Source: Helicobacteraceae bacterium (GTDB lineage Bacteria > Campylobacterota > Campylobacteria > Campylobacterales > Sulfurimonadaceae). From it: a stretch of 11,268 bases of DNA. Positions 7,236 through 11,268 of this stretch are shown here, one piece after another. The first letter of the stretch is position 1; every line of letters starts with the position of its first letter. Location of the stretch: positions 1 through 11,268 of the forward strand of contig WFMO01000207.1 in the NCBI GenBank assembly GCA_015489055.1. Direction: 5' to 3'. The notes beneath the pieces are model-generated. The model was given only the letters and a program-made list of their open reading frames with translations. It searched no databases and was not told the origin of the DNA. The position numbers were made by a program, and so were the translations under genes.

Positions 7236-8197
7236 TATTTTAAACCAATCTCTTTAAGAGCTTGATTGATTGCTTTGATCTGTTTATTTTTATCTTTACA
7301 CCATGATGGAGCTATTAAAGAATTATCATCGATACCTGCGGTTACTCTTTGTACACTAACATTGCTAGGTTTTAATAATAAAGCTTTTTTTAATGTTTGG
7401 ATATATTCTTGCTCTGTAATTGGAATAAAATCTCCTCGCATATATTCATTTGCCAATGCAGTTTTAGCTACTACATACAAAGGGTGATACTTCACAGAAT
7501 CTATCCCCCAGGAATAGGCCATTTTAGCAGTCTCTAGCATCATGTCTTCATCTTCATCCGGTAACCCAAAGATAAGATGACCGCAAACATTTAAACCAGC
7601 TTTTTTTGATTTTAAAATCCATTTCTTTACATTGGCACTATCATGACCACGGTTAATACGTTTTAATGTTTCATCATAAACAGACTGGATGCCAAACTCT
7701 ATCCATATCTCATGCTTCTTTGCTAGTTTAGATAAATATTCCAATGTCTGTTCAGAAATACTGTCGCTTCTTGTACCGATACTAAGTCCTATTACGTCAT
7801 CAAATGACAACGCTTTATCGTATAGGGCTTTTAATGTTTCAAATGGAGCATACGTATTTGTAAAGGATTGAAAATATACCAAAAATTTTTGAGCACCGAA
7901 AGACTCTTTTTGTCGTTTACTAAGAGATTTAAACTGCATCTGTAGCTGAAGAAGCTGTTTATCTAAAAACGGATTTGCCTTGGATGTTAAATTAAGGTGA
8001 AACCCTTTTAGAGGTAAAACACTATCTAAGCTTGGACTAAAAGAATCGTTTTCACAAAATGTACATCCGCCTCTTGCTACCGTGCCATCAATATTTGGGC
8101 ATGTAAAACCCGATATCGAAACGGCTGTTTTATATACTTTGGCATGAAATTTTTCAGACAAATAATTGCCAAAAGTATAAACTTGTTGTAATGCCAT
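7232..8197 (-). CDS. Radical SAM protein, TIGR01212/YhcC family
   Basis: A cytoplasmic radical S-adenosylmethionine enzyme of unknown substrate. The 321 residues match the YhcC family, related to the Elp3-type radical SAM fold. The N-terminus carries TCPNIDG (32-38) and GGCTFC (43-48), giving the iron-sulfur cysteines Cys33, Cys45 and Cys48 with CX11CX2C spacing instead of the usual CX3CX2C; this wide spacing is a family hallmark. Other segments are YFQSFTNTYAP (108-118), GLSIGTRSDS (137-146), IEFGIQSVYDETLKRINRGH (166-185) and CGHLIFGLPDE (205-215), all typical of the core barrel. The ATG at 8195-8197 is 3 bp after the purF stop and has no good ribosome binding site, so translation probably depends on coupling to purF. 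It is last in the trxB-dapB-purF cluster. The convergent neighbour's stop overlaps by 4 bp, leaving no room for a terminator between them. Confidence 0.92.
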   Translation of the reverse strand: MALQQVYTFGNYLSEKFHAKVYKTAVSISGFTCPNIDGTVARGGCTFCENDSFSPSLDSVLPLKGFHLNLTSKANPFLDKQLLQLQMQFKSLSKRQKESFGAQKFLVYFQSFTNTYAPFETLKALYDKALSFDDVIGLSIGTRSDSISEQTLEYLSKLAKKHEIWIEFGIQSVYDETLKRINRGHDSANVKKWILKSKKAGLNVCGHLIFGLPDEDEDMMLETAKMAYSWGIDSVKYHPLYVVAKTALANEYMRGDFIPITEQEYIQTLKKALLLKPSNVSVQRVTAGIDDNSLIAPSWCKDKNKQIKAINQALKEIGLKY

Positions 8198-8200
8198 CTG

Positions 8201-9556
8201 CTAGACTATATACTTACCGGTAAAACATGCGGTACAATATCTATCATCATCTGCACCCACGCTAGCTAGTAGTGCCTCTTCGCTTAGATATGCCAAAGAG
8301 TCTGCTTCTATAAATGAACAGATATCATCAACTGACATATTAGCAGCGATTAACTTATCTTTTTGGGGCGTATCAACACCATAAAAACATGGATCAGTTG
8401 TCGGAGGCGAAGATATTCGCATATGCACCTCTTTAGCGCCAGCTTCTTTTAGCATTTTAACTATTCTTCTTGATGTTGTTCCGCGAACTATTGAATCATC
8501 TACGACTATGATAGATTTACCGCTGATAGTCTCAGTCATAGGCGAGAGCTTCATCTTAACTTTTAAATCTCTCATCTCTTGCGTTGGCTCTATAAACGTA
8601 CGGCCGATATAGTGGTTACGCATAATACCCATCTCATACGCAATACCGCTTTGTTGAGCATATCCAATGGCTGCCGGTACACCGCCATCGGGAACAGGAA
8701 TAACCATATCAGCTGCAACAGGCTTTATTTTTGATAACTCGGCACCCATATTTTTACGCATCTGATAAACACTCTTACCAAAAATATGAGAATCAGGACG
8801 TGCAAAATAAACATATTCAAAAATACAGTGTTTAGGAGATGGTTCAAAAATCTTAATGCTTTTAGGCGCTTTATCCTTTTCAAAAATCAGCAACTCACCC
8901 GGTTCTACATCGCGTATAAACTTTGCACCTATCAAATCAAATGCGCAAGTCTCACTAGCGACAACATAACCGCCGTTACTTATCCGACCTAAACTAAGAG
9001 GGCGAAACCCGAAACGGTCACGAACGGCAAACATCTTTGTTCTGCTTAAAAACACAAGAGAAAATGCACCTTCGACTTTTTTTACGCCATCTATAATCCT
9101 ATCTACTAAATGATCTTGATTGCTTTTGGCAATCAAATGAATGAGATTTTCAGTATCCATAAATGTTTGAAAAATAGCACCCTTTTTGATAAGAGAGCGT
9201 CTGATCTCTTTTGCATTGGTAAAGTTACCATTATGCGCAATTGCCATTTCTCCTAAATCGTACCTGGCAAAAACAGGCTGCGCATCTAAAATAGAATCAT
9301 TGCCGGCAGTTGAATATCTTGTATGTCCGATGGCATTATTACCACTTAAAGCCGCGAGCTTGTCTTCATTAAAAACATGCGTCACTAAACCTTTATCTTT
9401 AATGGTGTGTACGGTTTTTCCATCAGCAGATGAGATACCCGCCGCTTCTTGACCACGATGCTGGAGTGCATGTAGAGAAAAGTATGCTAAACGTGATGCT
9501 TCTTTGTGTCCAAAAATACCGACAACGGCACATTTTTCATTCAAATTTTTACGCAA
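8201..9556 (-). CDS. purF: Amidophosphoribosyltransferase, iron-sulfur type
   Basis: First committed step of purine synthesis: PRPP plus glutamine gives phosphoribosylamine, in the cytoplasm. Its 451 residues begin with an 8-residue propeptide (MRKNLNEK, first codon TTG) before Cys9 (CAVVGIFG), expected to become the N-terminal nucleophile after self-cleavage, as in Bacillus subtilis PurF. The glutaminase domain (9 to about 235) shows LQHRGQEAAGI (31-41), GHTRYSTAG (77-85) and AHNGNFTN (107-114). The phosphoribosyltransferase domain carries the PRPP loop VVDDSIVRGTTS (351-362). Cys244, Cys390, Cys441 and Cys444 match the four ligands of the B. subtilis 4Fe-4S cluster, so this is the oxygen-sensitive type, unlike the cluster-free E. 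coli enzyme. The TTG start follows AAGGA, and no in-frame ATG fits between it and dapB. It lies 12 bp after dapB and 3 bp before the radical SAM gene. Confidence 0.96.
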   Translation of the reverse strand: MRKNLNEKCAVVGIFGHKEASRLAYFSLHALQHRGQEAAGISSADGKTVHTIKDKGLVTHVFNEDKLAALSGNNAIGHTRYSTAGNDSILDAQPVFARYDLGEMAIAHNGNFTNAKEIRRSLIKKGAIFQTFMDTENLIHLIAKSNQDHLVDRIIDGVKKVEGAFSLVFLSRTKMFAVRDRFGFRPLSLGRISNGGYVVASETCAFDLIGAKFIRDVEPGELLIFEKDKAPKSIKIFEPSPKHCIFEYVYFARPDSHIFGKSVYQMRKNMGAELSKIKPVAADMVIPVPDGGVPAAIGYAQQSGIAYEMGIMRNHYIGRTFIEPTQEMRDLKVKMKLSPMTETISGKSIIVVDDSIVRGTTSRRIVKMLKEAGAKEVHMRISSPPTTDPCFYGVDTPQKDKLIAANMSVDDICSFIEADSLAYLSEEALLASVGADDDRYCTACFTGKYIV

Positions 9557-9562
9557 ATAAAA

Positions 9563-9567
9563 TCCTT
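9563..9567 (-). promoter_or_regulatory. Ribosome binding site fixing the purF TTG start
   Basis: AAGGA on the minus strand, one base past the dapB stop codon and 6 bases before TTG at 9554-9556. It supports TTG as the true start: the short propeptide before Cys9 begins there, and the next in-frame methionine codon (Met103) lies far inside the glutaminase domain, so it cannot serve as start. Confidence 0.75.
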
Positions 9568-9568
9568 A

Positions 9569-10348
9569 CTATATAGCTTTATTTAATTCAAGACAATCAG
9601 AAATCGTGTATAGACCCAAAGGCTTACCAAAAAGCCACTTAGCTGCTCGAAGTGCGCCTTTTGAAAATGTGTGCCGGCTTGTAGCGGTATGATTTAACTC
9701 AACAAATTCACCGTCATTATAAAATCCTACCGTGTGACGACCCACTATATCGCCGCCACGAAGAGCCATAACAGCGATTTCATCTTTTGTGCGCTCTCCG
9801 ATATTGCCGTTACGGCCACTGATTCTAACTGTATCAATATCTAAATTTCTGCTTTTAGCCGCTGTTTGCGCTAAAGTTAGTGCAGTTCCGCTAGGTGCAT
9901 CTTTTTTATGCCTGTGATGCTGCTCTACAATTTCTATATCAAATTCGTCTAAAACTTTTGAGCTCATAGCCACCAATTTATTAAGTAATGCTACACCTAA
10001 AGACATATTTGTAGCATATAAAATCGGCATAGACTGACTTGCCGTCTTTAATAAATTTAATTGATGAGCACTAAGCCCGGTTGTACCGATAACAAGAGCT
10101 TTTGGTTGTTTGATTGCACTATTTAAGAGCTGTTCACAAGCCTCGGGTAATGAAAAATCTATCACTAAATCGCAACTTTTTAAAAAAATATCCAAATCAT
10201 TTGTAACTAACGTGGAAGGATCTATTGAAAAATCTAATGTATTTCTAACAAAAACACTCGCTAGTGACATATTTTCTTCTAATTTTAGATCCTCTATAAG
10301 CAATCGTCCTACTCTGCCGCTTGCCCCAAATACACCAACTTTAATCAT
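9569..10348 (-). CDS. dapB: 4-hydroxy-tetrahydrodipicolinate reductase
   Basis: Reduces the dihydrodipicolinate precursor with NAD(P)H in the diaminopimelate/lysine pathway, feeding both protein and peptidoglycan synthesis; cytoplasmic. 259 residues from the preferred ATG (family about 240-275). The N-terminal Rossmann domain shows VGVFGASGRVGRLL (4-17), VIDFSLPE (62-69) and IGTTGLS (87-93). The catalytic segment EQHHRHKKDAPSGTAL (142-157) holds the histidine pair, the lysine and the SGT substrate loop, and GERTKDEIAVMALRGGDIVG (184-203) follows, as in the family. Reading could begin one codon earlier at TTG (10349-10351), but AAGGGA at 10355-10360 sits 6 bases before the ATG and only 3 before the TTG, so ATG is preferred. 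The trxB stop overlaps this ribosome binding site, implying cotranscription. purF follows after 12 bp. No missing residues are apparent. Confidence 0.95.
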   Translation of the reverse strand: MIKVGVFGASGRVGRLLIEDLKLEENMSLASVFVRNTLDFSIDPSTLVTNDLDIFLKSCDLVIDFSLPEACEQLLNSAIKQPKALVIGTTGLSAHQLNLLKTASQSMPILYATNMSLGVALLNKLVAMSSKVLDEFDIEIVEQHHRHKKDAPSGTALTLAQTAAKSRNLDIDTVRISGRNGNIGERTKDEIAVMALRGGDIVGRHTVGFYNDGEFVELNHTATSRHTFSKGALRAAKWLFGKPLGLYTISDCLELNKAI

Positions 10349-10354
10349 CAAAAT

Positions 10355-10360
10355 TCCCTT
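10355..10360 (-). promoter_or_regulatory. Ribosome binding site deciding the dapB start
   Basis: AAGGGA on the minus strand, its first base shared with the trxB TAA stop. Spacing is 6 bases to the ATG at 10346-10348 and 3 to the TTG at 10349-10351, so the ATG is the better start, making the protein 259 rather than 260 residues. Confidence 0.7.
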
Positions 10361-11268
10361 TATCCATATAATTTATGATCAACATAAGAGATCGCCTCAA
10401 GCGCAGCAACTGCCCCGTCACCCGCAGCGCATACAACTTGTTTTGGTGCAGCTAGCCTAATGTCTCCTACTGCGTACAAACCATCTACTGAGGTGTGCAT
10501 GGATATATTTACTACTACTTCTCCGTGCTCATTTACATCACATAACCAAGTGCCGTCTTCTTGTTTTAAAACACTGTTGTTGACATTGTTGCCTACAAAC
10601 ACGAAAACACCCGGTGCTTTTATATCCCGTTTGTCTCCATTGGTATCTGTTATTTTGATGCCTGAAACACCCATCGCATCTCCATATACCTCTGTTGGAG
10701 TTGAGTTTAGAACAAGTTCGATATTATCGGTATTTTTTACTCTTTTTACGGTATTTGGTGCTGCTCGAAATTTATCCCGTCTGTGAACTAGATATACTTT
10801 TGTACATATTTTAGCAAGATATAAAGATTCTTCTAGCGCGGTATTGCCTCCGCCGATAACCACGACTTCTTTGTTTTTATAAAAAAAACCATCACATGTA
10901 GCGCAGTTACTGACACCTTTTCCTATATATTTGTCTTCACCCGTAAAGCCTGCCCGGCGGGGCGATGAGCCTGTTGCTACGATAACGCTTAAAGCTTCTT
11001 TTGTTGTACCGTCATCTTTGTGAATAACAAAAACTCCATTATCTTTTTTAGATACTCTGACAATCTCCGCCATGTCGTGAACAAGCCCAAACTTCTCGCA
11101 CTGCTTAGGCCACGGCGCCATTAAATCCATCCCCGTAATCTCACCTATCACTCCGGGATAGTTTTCAACTTCACTGCTGAGCGTAATCTGACCACCCGGC
11201 ATACCTTTTTCATACATAACGACTTTTTCCAAGCCGCCCCTTGTAGTATATAATCCAGCGGTAAGTCC
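10360..11268 (-). CDS. trxB: Thioredoxin reductase, 5' end outside the window
   Basis: A flavoprotein that passes electrons from NADPH through FAD to thioredoxin in the cytoplasm. 302 residues are visible, beginning [12 protein letters not shown] at the right edge; about 12-15 N-terminal residues with the first part of the FAD-binding GxGxxG motif are missing. Seen are [18 protein letters not shown] (22-39 of the fragment), [11 protein letters not shown] (94-104), the redox-active [10 protein letters not shown] (120-129, Cys122 and Cys125), the NADPH-binding motif [15 protein letters not shown] and HRRDKFRA after it, and the C-terminal FAD motif GLYAVGDIR with [14 protein letters not shown]. 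The reading frame stays open through 11268, so the TTG at 11230-11232 encodes internal Leu13 and is not a start. It is the most upstream visible gene of the trxB-dapB-purF-radical SAM cluster, 11 bp before dapB; trxA is a plausible neighbour beyond the edge, which is inference. Confidence 0.97.
   Translation of the reverse strand, partial: GLTAGLYTTRGGLEKVVMYEKGMPGGQITLSSEVENYPGVIGEITGMDLMAPWPKQCEKFGLVHDMAEIVRVSKKDNGVFVIHKDDGTTKEALSVIVATGSSPRRAGFTGEDKYIGKGVSNCATCDGFFYKNKEVVVIGGGNTALEESLYLAKICTKVYLVHRRDKFRAAPNTVKRVKNTDNIELVLNSTPTEVYGDAMGVSGIKITDTNGDKRDIKAPGVFVFVGNNVNNSVLKQEDGTWLCDVNEHGEVVVNISMHTSVDGLYAVGDIRLAAPKQVVCAAGDGAVAALEAISYVDHKLYG

Noticed and set aside
7266..9452. Plus-strand frames of 60-88 codons within the radical SAM and purF genes
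   Set aside because: Antisense shadows of clear conserved enzymes.
10110..10786. Plus-strand frames of 116 and 108 codons opposite dapB and trxB
   Set aside because: They lie against catalytic-domain coding sequence of conserved enzymes and show no protein family features.
11230..11232. TTG as a possible start of trxB, giving 290 residues
   Set aside because: The frame continues upstream with the typical TrxB sequence [12 protein letters not shown] to the window edge, so this is an internal leucine.
1..11268. Defence island, phage, transposon, CRISPR array, riboswitch or other new system
   Set aside because: Nearly all the sequence is taken up by conserved biosynthetic and redox genes with short gaps; no direct repeat array, integrase, transposase or structured leader was seen.

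Overview
The window is AT-rich, densely packed housekeeping DNA from a member of the Campylobacterota (formerly Epsilonproteobacteria). A free-living Sulfurimonas-like organism is my best guess, but that is inferred from protein family resemblance and gene order, not from a marker gene. Supporting signs are a class I glutamine synthetase whose adenylylation tyrosine is replaced by phenylalanine (as reported for Helicobacter pylori), a lone SPFH protein next to ilvE (an arrangement I recall from Campylobacter), a DUF2393-like small membrane protein, and extended -10 promoters without clear -35 boxes.

Layout. On the minus strand, positions 1-3798 hold the 5' part of glnA (glutamine synthetase, cut by the left edge) downstream of ppsA (phosphoenolpyruvate synthase). 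A 166-bp divergent intergenic region (3799-3964) carries a good extended -10 element facing each way. On the plus strand, 3965-7235 holds ilvE (branched-chain aminotransferase), an SPFH/prohibitin-like membrane protein, the fused histidine gene hisIE, and a two-helix membrane protein of unknown function. These meet the opposite-strand genes tail to tail with a 4-bp overlap at 7232-7235. From 11268 down to 7232 on the minus strand lies a tight cluster: trxB (thioredoxin reductase, missing only its extreme N-terminus), dapB (dihydrodipicolinate reductase), purF (amidophosphoribosyltransferase) and a TIGR01212/YhcC-type radical SAM protein, with gaps of 3-12 bp.

Functionally the window is core anabolism: nitrogen assimilation (glnA), gluconeogenic carbon entry (ppsA), branched-chain amino acids, histidine, lysine/peptidoglycan precursors and purines, plus thiol redox balance. 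GlnA makes the glutamine that PurF consumes, and HisIE and PurF pathways both draw on PRPP. Two membrane proteins (SPFH and DUF2393-like) and one radical SAM enzyme are the least understood members.

Three apparent starts need care: purF starts at TTG; the dapB start is better placed at the ATG directly after an in-frame TTG; and the reading frame of trxB runs through the right edge, so an internal TTG at 11230-11232 is not its start. There is no gene-free stretch over 300 bp, and I found no tRNA, rRNA, CRISPR array, insertion sequence or phage gene. I do not see a convincing previously undescribed system here; the findings are local oddities within a conserved region.
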